Source: CAG-217 sp963642245 (GTDB taxonomy: Bacteria; Bacillota; Clostridia; Oscillospirales; Acutalibacteraceae). Taken from it: a stretch of 64,000 nucleotides of DNA. Made by a program: the position numbers and the translations under genes. This document shows positions 33,577 through 42,406 of the stretch, one piece after another. Positions within the stretch are counted from its first letter, which is position 1. Each line of letters begins with the position of its first letter. The notes beneath the pieces were generated by a model, which ran no database searches, was not told the origin of the DNA, and was given only the letters and a program-made list of their open reading frames with translations. Location: contig CAVIFY010000009.1 in the NCBI GenBank assembly GCA_963642245.1, positions 3,062-67,061 of the forward strand, given 5' to 3'.

Positions 33577-34248
33577 ATGGAATCTTTGGAACATAAGATT
33601 GGATATACCTTTCAGGATCGCAGCCTGTTGCAGGAGGCGCTGACCCATTCCAGCTACGCCAACGAGCGCCACGGCCGCGTGCGCTGCAACGAGCGTATGG
33701 AGTTTTTGGGGGACGCAGTGCTGTCCATTGTGTCCGCAGAGCTGCTGTACACCCGGTTCCCGGATATGCCGGAGGGCCAGCTGTCCAAGCTGCGCTCGGC
33801 GCTGGTGTGCACCCAAAGCCTGGCCGGGTTTGCCGCCCAGATCGATTTGGGCAGCTACCTGCGTATGGGCAAGGGCGAGATCCACACCAAGGGCTGGGAG
33901 CGCCCCTCCACGCTGGAAAATACCTTTGAGGCGCTGATCGCCGCCATTTATCTGGACGGCGGTATGGAACCGGCCAAGCGGCACATTCTCCGCTTTTTAG
34001 TCCCGGCGCTGGAGAACCACACCACCGCCTTTAAGGACTACAAGACCACCCTGCAAGAGGTGGTGCAGCAGAACCCGGGGGAGAATGTGACCTATGTGCT
34101 GGTGGGGGAGAGCGGCCCGGACCACGACAAGCGCTTTCAGGTGCAGGTGCGGCTCAATTCCAATGTGATCGGCTCCGGCGTGGGCCGCAGCAAAAAGGAA
34201 GCGGAGCAGGAGGCAGCCAAAGAGGCGCTGCACCTGATGGGTCTATGA
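33577..34248 (+). CDS. rnc: Ribonuclease III
   Basis: Cuts double-stranded RNA during rRNA maturation and mRNA decay. 223 residues. Catalytic signature NERMEFLGDAVLS (38-50) with the conserved Glu/Asp residues and the second acidic block TLENTFEALIAAIYLDGG (about 111-128); the C-terminal dsRNA-binding domain (about 154-223) ends in GRSKKEAEQEAAKEAL. AAAGGAAG precedes the ATG. Gene order rnc-(radical SAM)-smc-ftsY is common in Clostridia. Confidence 0.96.
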   Translation: MESLEHKIGYTFQDRSLLQEALTHSSYANERHGRVRCNERMEFLGDAVLSIVSAELLYTRFPDMPEGQLSKLRSALVCTQSLAGFAAQIDLGSYLRMGKGEIHTKGWERPSTLENTFEALIAAIYLDGGMEPAKRHILRFLVPALENHTTAFKDYKTTLQEVVQQNPGENVTYVLVGESGPDHDKRFQVQVRLNSNVIGSGVGRSKKEAEQEAAKEALHLMGL

Positions 34249-35231
34249 GAAAGGGCAATATCAGCATTTTTGTGCCCCATATCGGCTGCCCGTGCCGGTG
34301 CACCTTTTGCGACCAGCGCACCATCAGCGGCCAAACGGCGCCGCCCACTCCGGCAGATGTGCGTGCCGCTTGTGAGAAAGCCTTTGAAAAAGACGGTTTC
34401 AGCTATGAAATTGCGTTTTTTGGAGGCTCCTTTACCGCCATTGAACCGGCGTATATGCAGTCCCTGCTGGCTGCCGCCGCACCTTATGTGCAGGCCGGCA
34501 AGGCCACAGGCATTCGGGTGTCTACCCGGCCGGACTGTGTGGACGATACGGTGCTGGCGCTGCTCAAGTCCTACGGCGTGACTGCTGTGGAACTGGGGTG
34601 CCAAAGTATGGATGACCGGGTGCTGACCCGGTGCCGCCGGGGCCACACGGCAGCGGACAGTGTTGCCGCCGCCCACTGCGTGCACCGAGCGGGGCTGGAA
34701 CTGGGTGTGCAGTTGATGACCGGCCTGCCCGGCGATACGGACGATACCGCCCTGGCGACTGCCCGGCAGCTGATCGACCTGCGCCCGGCCACCGTGCGCA
34801 TTTACCCGACGGTGGTGCTGGCGGGCACAGAGCTGGAACGCCAATACCGCAGCGGGGACTATGTGCCCCAAACGGTGGAGCAGGCGGTGGACCTGTGCAG
34901 TCGGCTGGTGCCGCTGTTTGAGCAGGCAGGGGTGCGGATCATTCGCCTGGGGCTGCACAGCAGCCCGGAGGTGAAGGAAAAAATGGTGGCCGGTGCCTTT
35001 CACGACAGCTTTGGCGAGCTGGTGTATTCCCGTATGCTGCTGCGCCGGGTGCTGGCGCACCCGCCGGGGCCGTACACCGTGACGGTGCACCCCCGGTACT
35101 ACTCCCGCTTTGTGGGGAATAAAAAACAAAATCTGGCTGAACTGGCCGCAAGGCAGTATCAGATCCGGTTACAAACAGATACCGCCCTGGCGGGCGAAAT
35201 GAGGATCGAATATGGTATTAAGAACACTTGA
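34245..35231 (+). CDS. Elp3/YhcC-like radical SAM protein
   Basis: 328 residues. The radical-SAM cluster motif is C15-x3-C19-x2-C22 in GCPCRCTFC, with an extra Cys17. FFGGSFTAI and VSTRPDCVDD follow, and VELGCQSMDD and MTGLPGD complete the Elp3-like SAM barrel. No acetyltransferase domain, so it is the short form often encoded beside rnc and smc; its substrate (probably RNA) is not established. It starts within the rnc stop (ATGA) and overlaps smc by 20 bases. Confidence 0.88.
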   Translation: MRKGNISIFVPHIGCPCRCTFCDQRTISGQTAPPTPADVRAACEKAFEKDGFSYEIAFFGGSFTAIEPAYMQSLLAAAAPYVQAGKATGIRVSTRPDCVDDTVLALLKSYGVTAVELGCQSMDDRVLTRCRRGHTAADSVAAAHCVHRAGLELGVQLMTGLPGDTDDTALATARQLIDLRPATVRIYPTVVLAGTELERQYRSGDYVPQTVEQAVDLCSRLVPLFEQAGVRIIRLGLHSSPEVKEKMVAGAFHDSFGELVYSRMLLRRVLAHPPGPYTVTVHPRYYSRFVGNKKQNLAELAARQYQIRLQTDTALAGEMRIEYGIKNT

Positions 35232-38200
35232 AATGCAGGGGTTTAAGTCCTTCCCGGACAAAACGGTGCTGAACTTTGGCAAGGGCATCACCGCCGTGGT
35301 AGGGCCCAACGGCTCCGGCAAGAGCAATATCTCCGACGCGGTGCGCTGGGTACTGGGCGAGACCAGCACCAAGTCTCTGCGCGGCTCTAAGATGGAGGAT
35401 GTGATCTTTGGCGGCACCTCCGCCCGCAAGGCGCTGGGCTTTGCCCAGGTGCAGCTGACCCTGGACAACAGCGACGGCACCTTAAAGGACCGGGGCGAGA
35501 TCGTCACCGTCACCCGCCGCTATTACCGCAGCGGCGAGAGCGAGTACAAGATCGACGGCGAGCAGGTGCGGCGCAAGGATATTCGGGAGCTGTTTATGGA
35601 CACCGGCCTGGGCGCCGACGGCTACTCCCTGGTGGGTCAGGGCAAGATCGACTCCATTATCTCTGCCAAGAATGAGGACCGCCGGGAGCTGTTTGAGGAG
35701 GNNNNNNNNNNCCCGTTTCCGCCACAAGCGCACAGACGCCCAGCGGCGACTGGAGCAGGCCCAGGAGAATTTGGTGCGCCTGCTGGATATTTTAGGCGAG
35801 TTGGAGAGCCGGGTCGGCCCCTTGAAAGTCCAAAGCGAAAAGGCCGCCGCCTTTTTAGACCTGAGTGCGGAGAAGAAAGAACTGGAGATCGGCGTTTGGC
35901 TGCAAAAGCTGGACCGCTTTACCGATGAGTTGCGGGAGCAGGAGCACCGCATTGACGCTGCCGGTGCCTCTTACCAAATCTGCGAGGCGGATCTGGCAGA
36001 GATCGAGAAGAAGATCGAGGAAGCCGCTGCCGGTGCCGCGCAGCTGAATGTGGAGATCGAGGAGCAGCGCCTGGCCTCCCAAAAGCTGGAGGAAGAGGCC
36101 CTGCGCAAGGATGCAGAGATCCGGGTGCTGGAGACCAATTTGCAGCACCAGACCGAGACGGTGGAGCGCCTGGAACAGGAGATCCGCGACGCGGACCAGA
36201 CCGGCGCCACCTTGGAGGAGCGGCTGGCCCAGCTGCGCCAAACCATTGCGGATAATGACGCTGCCGGGGCGGACAAGCGCCGCCAGCTGGAGGAGATCAC
36301 CCGCCAGAGCCAGGCTCTGCTGGACTCCGGCGACAGCAATACAAAAGAGACGACGCAGTTGAACCGCAAGCTCAGCGACCTGACCTTGCAGCTGTCTGAC
36401 GCCAAGGTGCAGGCTTCTGCCGCCGCTTCTTCTATGGAGGAGATCGGGCAGCGCTCCGGCTCTGTGGACGACCTGCTGGCCGCCTGCGGCAAGGAGACCC
36501 AGCGGATCCTGGCCCAGCAGCAGGAGAGCCGGGAGAACCTGGCGTTCTTGCAGCAGCGCATTGATGAGAACAGCAACGCCCTGTCCGGCTATCAAATGAA
36601 GTTGCAGGGCAAAACCGCCGCAGCAGAAAAGATCAAGTCCAAATTGGACGAACTGGCCGCCGCCGTGCAGCAAAAGCAGCAGCGGGCCGGTCTGCTGTCG
36701 GATCTGGAGAAGAATATGGAGGGCTTTTCCGGCGCGGTAAAGGCGGTGATTCGCCAGTCCAGATCCGGTGCCCTGCGGGGGATCCACGGGGTGCTGTCCC
36801 AGCTGATCACCGTAGAGGACGCCCATTCCACGGCTATTGAGGTGGCGCTGGGCGCCGCTATGCAAAATATCGTTACGGATAATGAGGCAGACGCCAAGCG
36901 GGCTATGCAGTACCTAAAGCAGAACAACGCCGGGCGGGCCACATTCTTGCCCATCAGCAACATTCAGGGCCGCCGGTTAGAGGAGCGGGGTCTGGAGGAC
37001 TGCTTTGGTTATGTGGCGCTGGCGCCGGAACTGGTAGACTGCGACCGCCGGTACAGCCAAATTATTTCCAACCTGCTGGGGCGCACGGTGATCGTGGAGG
37101 ACTTGGACTCCGCCATCGGTATGGCCAAGCAGTACCACAACCGCTTTCGCATTGTGACCCTGGACGGCCAGGTGATGAACCCGGGCGGCTCTATGAGCGG
37201 CGGTTCCCGTGCCAAGGGTGCCGGGGTGCTGTCCCGTGCCAATCAGATCGAGGCGCTGCACAGCGAGGTCAAGGCCCTGGAGGGGCAAATGCACGATGTG
37301 CAGGCAGAGTATAAAACCGCTGTGGAGGAGGCCAACTTTGCCGCTGCCAAGCTGCAAGGTGCCCAGGCGGATATGAAGCAGGCCCAGGAGGATCTGATCC
37401 GCGCCCAGGGCGAGGATAAGTTGATTAGCGAGAAATTGTCTGCCGCAGAGAGCCAGCAGCAGGCGTTGCAGCAGGAGAAAGACAACGCCGCCGATCGTGT
37501 GCAGGCGTTGCAGCAGGAGCTGGACGCTGCCAATGCCAAGGCTGCCGGGTTTGAAAGCGCCATTGCAGACACCCGCGCCGCTCTGGAGCAGGCCGGCAGC
37601 CAGGCAGCTGCTATTACCGCACAGCGGGAGGAGACCCGCCGCCAGACGGAGCAGCTGAACCTGGAGCTGGTGACCCTGGCTAAGGACAGCGCCGCTGCCA
37701 AAATGAGCATTGAGGACCTGCTGGCCCGGAAGAACAGTGCGGCGGACCGGGTGGCTGCCACCCGGCGAGAGATCGAGCAGATCCGCGCCGCCCAAACCGG
37801 CTTTACCGCCCAAACGGAGCAGTTGCAAGCCCAGGCGCAGGAACTGCGGGACCGGGCAGCCCGGGCAGAAGAAACGGTGCAGCAAAAGATCGCTGCCCGC
37901 ACAGACGGCGAAAAGACCACCGGCGACCTGCGTGCCGCCGAGCGGGCCAAGAGCCAGGAGCGCCAGCAGCTGTCTGCCGAGTTGGTACGGCTGGAAGAGC
38001 GCAAGAACGCTATGCAAAAGGAATATGACGAACTGGGCGATATGCTCTTTGAGCAGTACGAGTTGACCCGCCGAGAGGCCCAGGCGCTGAACATTCAAAT
38101 CGACAATATGGCCGAGGCCAAAAAGCGCCTGCACGAGATCAAAGTGGCTATCAAAAAGCTGGGCTCCATCAATGTGGGCGCCATTGAGGAATATAAAGAA

Positions 38201-38782
38201 GTTTCCCAGCGCTACACATTCCTGAAAGAACAGATCGACGATGTGGAGCGCTCCAAGTCGGAGCTGAACAAGATCATTGAGGACCTGACCGCCTCTATGA
38301 GCGAGAAGTTCCTGACCCAGTTCCAGAAGATCAATACCGAGTTCGCCGCCTGCTTTACAGACTTTTTCGGCGGGGGCAAGGGCGAGTTGATCCTGGAAGA
38401 GCCGGACAACTGCCTGGAGTCCGCCATTGAGATCAAAATTCAGCCCCCGGGCAAGTCGGTGCAGAACATTAACCTGTTCTCCGGCGGCGAAAAGTCGCTG
38501 GCGGCGCTGGCGCTGCTCTTTAGCGTGCTGAAGGTGACCCCCTCGCCGTTTTGTATTTACGACGAGGTAGAGGCAGCGCTGGACGATGTGAATGTGGAGC
38601 GCTTTGCCAAGTATATGCGCCGTATGACGGACAAGACCCAGTTTATCAGCATTACCCACCGCCGGGGCACCATGGAAGAGGCGGATGTGCTCTACGGCGT
38701 GACCATGCAGGAAAAGGGCGTGTCCAAGCTGCTGGAGCTGCAAACGGCGGAGCTGGCAGCCAAAATGGGATTGGAGGAATAA
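35212..38782 (+). CDS. smc: Chromosome segregation protein SMC (interrupted by an assembly gap)
   Basis: Condensin ATPase that organises and separates chromosomes. N-terminal head with Walker A GPNGSGKSNISDAVRWVLGE (about 32-51); a long Gln/Glu/Ala-rich coiled coil; hinge near GIHGVLSQLITVEDAHSTAI; second coil; C-terminal head with LFSGGEKSLAALALLFS (signature) and YDEVEAALDDVN (Walker B). Ten Ns at 35702-35711 shift the frame between the two parts. The conserved segment after LFEE is AAGIS in SMC; completing it needs 12 bases, which restores the frame. I read the gene as intact, with the apparent frameshift a placeholder effect. ftsY follows four bases later. Confidence 0.93.
35702..35711. 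other. Assembly gap (10 Ns) inside smc
   Basis: A run of ten Ns. Flanking codons read LFEE before it and RFRHKRTDA after it, and the downstream frame is offset so that the true gap length must be a multiple of three. Confidence 0.99.
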
Positions 38783-38785
38783 AGA

Positions 38786-39790
38786 ATGGGTATTTTTTCT
38801 AAATTCAGAAAGGGCCTGAAAAAGACCCGCACCGAGGGCATTACCGCCCAGCTGGACGATGTGATGGAGAGCCATCAGGAGATCACGGACGATCTGTACG
38901 ACGAGCTGGAAGAAGTGCTTATTATGGGCGATGTGGGTATTCCCACCGCCGAGAGAGTGATCCGGGATCTGAAAGCCAAGATCGAGAACGACAAGATCAC
39001 CAGTGTGCCCCAGGTGCGAGAGACTATGAAGGACATTGTGTCCGGTATCGTGTGGGGCGGCAGCTATCTGTCCCTGCGCACCAAGCCCTCTGTGATCCTG
39101 GTGATCGGCGTCAACGGCGTGGGCAAGACCACCACCATCGGCAAGCTGGCCCTGCGGCTGAAAAATCAGGGTCGCAAGGTGATCCTGGGCGCGGCAGATA
39201 CTTTCCGTGCCGCTGCCATTGAGCAGCTGGAAGTGTGGGCCAAGCGGGCAGATGTAGAGCTGATCAAGCACGCCGAGGGGGCAGACCCGGCCTCCGTGGT
39301 GTTTGACACCATTGCCGCCGGTAAGGCCAGAAGTGCGGATGTGATCATCATTGATACCGCCGGCCGTTTGCACAATAAAAAGAACCTGATGGACGAGTTG
39401 AACAAGATCAGCCGGGTGATCGAGCGGGAGCTGCCGGGGGCCTCTAAGGAGGTGCTGCTGGTGCTGGACGCCACCACCGGCCAAAATGCGGTGAACCAGG
39501 CCAAGGACTTTAAGGACGCGGCGGGCATTACCGGCATTGTGCTTACCAAGCTGGACGGCACCGCCCGAGGCGGCGTGGTGCTGGCCATCAACAACGAGTT
39601 GGATGTGCCGGTGAAGTTCGTGGGCGTTGGCGAGCAGATCGACGATCTACAGCCCTTTGACGCAGACGCCTTTGCCGCCGGTCTGTTTGACAAGGCACCC
39701 ACAGAGGTGGACGAGGAGGAGATCGCCTCCTTTATCGGCAGTGCCGAGGAGGCAGCGGACGAAAAAGCGGAGAAAGGGTCGCAAAACTAA
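38786..39790 (+). CDS. ftsY: Signal recognition particle receptor FtsY
   Basis: Membrane-associated GTPase that docks SRP-ribosome complexes at SecYEG. 334 residues, the short Gram-positive form without a long acidic N-terminus. N-domain from about 1-100; G domain with GVNGVGKTTTIGKLALRL (about 109), DTFRAAAIEQL, IIDTAGRLHNKKNLMDEL (about 190) and TKLDGTARGGVVL; C-terminal GVGEQIDDLQPFD. It follows smc after four bases and precedes the XTP pyrophosphatase gene by one. Confidence 0.96.
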   Translation: MGIFSKFRKGLKKTRTEGITAQLDDVMESHQEITDDLYDELEEVLIMGDVGIPTAERVIRDLKAKIENDKITSVPQVRETMKDIVSGIVWGGSYLSLRTKPSVILVIGVNGVGKTTTIGKLALRLKNQGRKVILGAADTFRAAAIEQLEVWAKRADVELIKHAEGADPASVVFDTIAAGKARSADVIIIDTAGRLHNKKNLMDELNKISRVIERELPGASKEVLLVLDATTGQNAVNQAKDFKDAAGITGIVLTKLDGTARGGVVLAINNELDVPVKFVGVGEQIDDLQPFDADAFAAGLFDKAPTEVDEEEIASFIGSAEEAADEKAEKGSQN

Positions 39791-39791
39791 A

Positions 39792-40379
39792 ATGGAATTT
39801 ATCTTAGCAAGTAATAATCAGAAGAAGCTGGCAGAAATGCAGCGCATTCTCTCGCCCCTGGGCATTGAGGTAAAGACCGCCGCCATGCTGGGGCTGGAGC
39901 TGCCGGATGTGGTGGAGGACGGCGACACCTTTGAGGCCAACGCTGCCTTAAAAGCACGCAGTGCCTGCCGGGTCACCGGCCTGCCGGCCATTGCAGACGA
40001 CAGCGGCCTGTGCGTGGACTATTTGGACGGCGCACCGGGTATTTACAGCGCCCGGTTCTCCGGCGGTCACGGGGACGATGAGGCCAACAACGACCTGCTG
40101 CTGCAAAAGCTGGAGGGCGTGCCTATGGAGCAGCGCACTGCCTATTATGTGTGCGCCATTTGTTGCGTGTTCCCGGACGGTGAGGAGTTGACGGTGCGTG
40201 GCGAGTGCCACGGGCACATCGGTTTTGAGCGGGACGGCAACGCCGGGTTCGGCTATGACCCGCTGTTTTTGGTAGAGGGCCGCAGCTTTGGCCGCTATAC
40301 CGCAGAAGACAAGGACAAAATCAGCCACAGAGGGCGCGCTTTGCGTACCCTGGCGGCAGAATTGGAGAAACGGATATGA
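39792..40379 (+). CDS. rdgB: Non-canonical purine NTP pyrophosphatase (RdgB/HAM1)
   Basis: Hydrolyses ITP, dITP and XTP to monophosphates, keeping damaged purines out of nucleic acids. 195 residues. Start motif ILASNNQKKLAEMQRIL, EDGDTFEANAALKA, the active-site block IADDSGLCVDYLDGAPGIYS, GNAGFGYDPLFLVEG and KISHRGRAL are all standard. The ATG lies one base after the ftsY stop, so coupling is likely; its end overlaps the YhbY gene (ATGA). Confidence 0.95.
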   Translation: MEFILASNNQKKLAEMQRILSPLGIEVKTAAMLGLELPDVVEDGDTFEANAALKARSACRVTGLPAIADDSGLCVDYLDGAPGIYSARFSGGHGDDEANNDLLLQKLEGVPMEQRTAYYVCAICCVFPDGEELTVRGECHGHIGFERDGNAGFGYDPLFLVEGRSFGRYTAEDKDKISHRGRALRTLAAELEKRI

Positions 40380-40795
40380 CAAGTAAAGAACGGGCCGCGT
40401 GGCGTGCCAAGGCCAACGGACTGGAGGCCATCTTCCAAATCGGCAAAGAGGGGATCTCCCACAACCTGATCGCCCAGCTGGACGACGCACTGGATGTGCG
40501 GGAACTGATTAAGGTGCGGGTGCACCTGGAGTCTGCCCCCCAGCAGCCGAAAGAACTGGCTCAGGCGCTGGGTGAGGCGCTGGGTGCCAATGTGATCCAG
40601 GTGATCGGCGGTATTATCGTGCTGCAACGCCCCATTGATGAAGAAAAGGTGCGTGCAAAGAAAGCCGCCCGCGCCGGGGAGAAGAAAGTGAAAAAGAAGA
40701 AGGTGCATATCAAAGGTATGCGCCAGCGGCAGCGGGAGAAAGAAGAGAAAAATCCCTACGCCAAGTACGACCGACCCAAGTATTATGGCAGATAA
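40376..40795 (+). CDS. yhbY: YhbY-family RNA-binding protein (CRM domain)
   Basis: Binds pre-50S ribosomal particles; 139 residues, of which about 1-97 form the CRM fold (RAKANGLEAIFQIGKEGIS, ELIKVRVHL, GANVIQVIGGIIVLQRP). A further ~42 residues form a strongly basic tail (VKKKKVHIKGMRQRQREKEE) that is longer than in the ~97-residue E. coli protein and may add RNA contact. Starts inside the rdgB stop and overlaps nadD by 11 bases. Clusters with nadD, yqeK and rsfS as in other Firmicutes. Confidence 0.9.
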   Translation: MTSKERAAWRAKANGLEAIFQIGKEGISHNLIAQLDDALDVRELIKVRVHLESAPQQPKELAQALGEALGANVIQVIGGIIVLQRPIDEEKVRAKKAARAGEKKVKKKKVHIKGMRQRQREKEEKNPYAKYDRPKYYGR

Positions 40796-41414
40796 ACTGC
40801 GCATTGGCATTTACGGCGGGGCGTTCAATCCCATTCATAACGGCCACCTGCATTTGCTGGACACGCTCTACCGGGCGGAAGCGCCCTTTGGGGGACTTGA
40901 CAAGCTGCTGATCGTGCCCACTGCCAACCCGCCCCACAAGAGCGCCGGGGATCTGATCCCGGCTGCGCACCGCATGGCGATGATCCGCCTGGCTGTGCAG
41001 GGACTGCCATACGCCGGGAATACAGAGATCTCCACCATTGAGCTGGAAAGTCGGGAGAAAAGCTATACCTATACCACGCTGGTGAAATTGAAAGCGATCT
41101 ACCCCGGTGCGGAATTTGTGCTGTTTATCGGCTCCGATCAGCTTTTTGACTTCCAAAAATGGTACAGGTACAGGGATATTCTAAAGCTGGCCCGGGTGCG
41201 TGCCATTACCCGGCAGCCGTGCGAGCGGCAGGCGGTGGCGGATTTTTTGGCGCAGAACAAGGATTTGGCCGGGATCAGCGTATTGGTGGCCCGGCCGGTG
41301 GTGGTGTCGTCCACCCAAATTCGGGAGCGGGTGGCCCAGGGCGAGAGCATTGCCGATCTGGTGCCCGCCGCCGTGGCAGATTATATTAAGGAAAAGGGGC
41401 TTTACCGTGGATAA
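40785..41414 (+). CDS. nadD: Nicotinate-nucleotide adenylyltransferase
   Basis: Joins nicotinate mononucleotide and ATP to form deamido-NAD+, the substrate of NadE at the window's left end. 209 residues. Nucleotidyltransferase motif RIGIYGGAFNPIHNGHL (6-22, HxGH-type), IVPTANPPHK, FIGSDQLFDFQKWYRY and C-terminal VSSTQIRERV (ISSTxIR). Overlaps YhbY and the next gene, so translation of the whole cluster is coupled. Confidence 0.95.
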   Translation: MADKLRIGIYGGAFNPIHNGHLHLLDTLYRAEAPFGGLDKLLIVPTANPPHKSAGDLIPAAHRMAMIRLAVQGLPYAGNTEISTIELESREKSYTYTTLVKLKAIYPGAEFVLFIGSDQLFDFQKWYRYRDILKLARVRAITRQPCERQAVADFLAQNKDLAGISVLVARPVVVSSTQIRERVAQGESIADLVPAAVADYIKEKGLYRG

Positions 41415-41982
41415 GGCAAAATACAAGCAGTATGTGGAGCTGATCCGCAGCCGACTGTCCGACTATCGCTTTTACCACTCTGTGTGCGTGGCAGAGGCGG
41501 CGGTGCAGCTGGCCGAGCGCTTTGGCGCCGATGTGGAGCAGGCGTATGTGGCCGGTATTCTGCACGATGTGATGAAAGAGGAGGAGCCGTCTGTGCAGCG
41601 GGCGTATATAGAAAAAGCCGGCGAACAGATGTCAGACCTTGAAATTCGCATTGGAAAGGTGTATCATCAAATGAGCGGCGCTGCCTATGCGCGCCTGGAG
41701 CTGGGTATTACGGACCCGGATATTCTAAACGCCATTCGGTATCACACCACCGCCCGCCGGGGTATGAGCCTGCTGGAGCAGATCATTTACCTGGCCGATT
41801 TTATCTCCGCCGATCGGCATTATAAAGATGTGGAGACCATGCGCGCCAAGGTGGACGAGGGGCTGGAGCCGGGTATGCTCTACTCCCTGACCTATACCAT
41901 TACGGACCTGGCCCAGCAGGGTCGGCCCATTCACCCGGACACGGTAGACGCCTACAACTGGGTGCTGGAGCGCCGGGGATAA
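41407..41982 (+). CDS. yqeK: YqeK-type HD-domain hydrolase (Ap4A hydrolase family)
   Basis: 191 residues. HD-superfamily metal site: His24 (FYHSVCVAE), His53-Asp54 (GILHDVMKEE), His81 in VYHQMSGA and Asp in IIYLADFISADR. Family members are described as symmetrical diadenosine tetraphosphate hydrolases. The GTG start at 41407 overlaps the nadD stop by eight bases and has AAGGGG eight bases upstream; no ATG fits. Standard neighbour of nadD and rsfS. Confidence 0.92.
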   Translation: MDKAKYKQYVELIRSRLSDYRFYHSVCVAEAAVQLAERFGADVEQAYVAGILHDVMKEEEPSVQRAYIEKAGEQMSDLEIRIGKVYHQMSGAAYARLELGITDPDILNAIRYHTTARRGMSLLEQIIYLADFISADRHYKDVETMRAKVDEGLEPGMLYSLTYTITDLAQQGRPIHPDTVDAYNWVLERRG

Positions 41983-42049
41983 TGCAGGCAGCGGCAAGAC
42001 CGTCTGCTTTTGCCGGTACCTGTATCAAATAGCGAGAAAGGATCTTTTA

Positions 42050-42406
42050 ATGGAAATTTTAGATATTGTAAAAACTGCCGTGCGTGCCATAGACAGCAAG
42101 CAGGGGCTGGACACAGAGGTGATCCGCATTACGGATCTGACGGTGCTGGCAGATTATTTCGTCATTGCCACCGCCACTTCCTCCACCCAGCTGCGGGCTA
42201 TGGGCGACGAGGTAGAGTATAAGCTGAGCCAGGCGGGCGCAGAGCCCCACCACATTGAGGGCAAGGCCACCGGTTGGCTGTGCCTGGATTACGGCACGGT
42301 GGTCATTCACCTGCTGGAGCGCAAGCAGCGGGATTACTACCAGCTGGAGCGCCTGTGGGGCGACGGCGAAAAACAGGATATTACAAGTTTATTGGAGGCA
42401 GAATAA
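42050..42406 (+). CDS. rsfS: Ribosomal silencing factor RsfS
   Basis: Binds L14 on the 50S subunit and blocks subunit joining when nutrients run short. 118 residues with the DUF143 pattern: QGLDTEVIRITDLTVLADYFVIATA, STQLRAMGDEVEYKL, and GWLCLDYGTVVIHL near the end. GAGAAAGGA precedes the ATG. A 67-base gap separates it from yqeK, with no promoter I can see. Its stop shares a base with the leuS start. Confidence 0.95.
   Translation: MEILDIVKTAVRAIDSKQGLDTEVIRITDLTVLADYFVIATATSSTQLRAMGDEVEYKLSQAGAEPHHIEGKATGWLCLDYGTVVIHLLERKQRDYYQLERLWGDGEKQDITSLLEAE

Noticed and set aside
35212..35928. Reading smc as a frameshifted pseudogene
   Set aside because: The frame change coincides exactly with the N gap, and the missing conserved residues account for it.
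36977..39484. Long minus-strand open frame opposite smc and ftsY
   Set aside because: Shadow of two conserved genes; Leu/Gln/Gly-rich low-complexity translation and no family motif.
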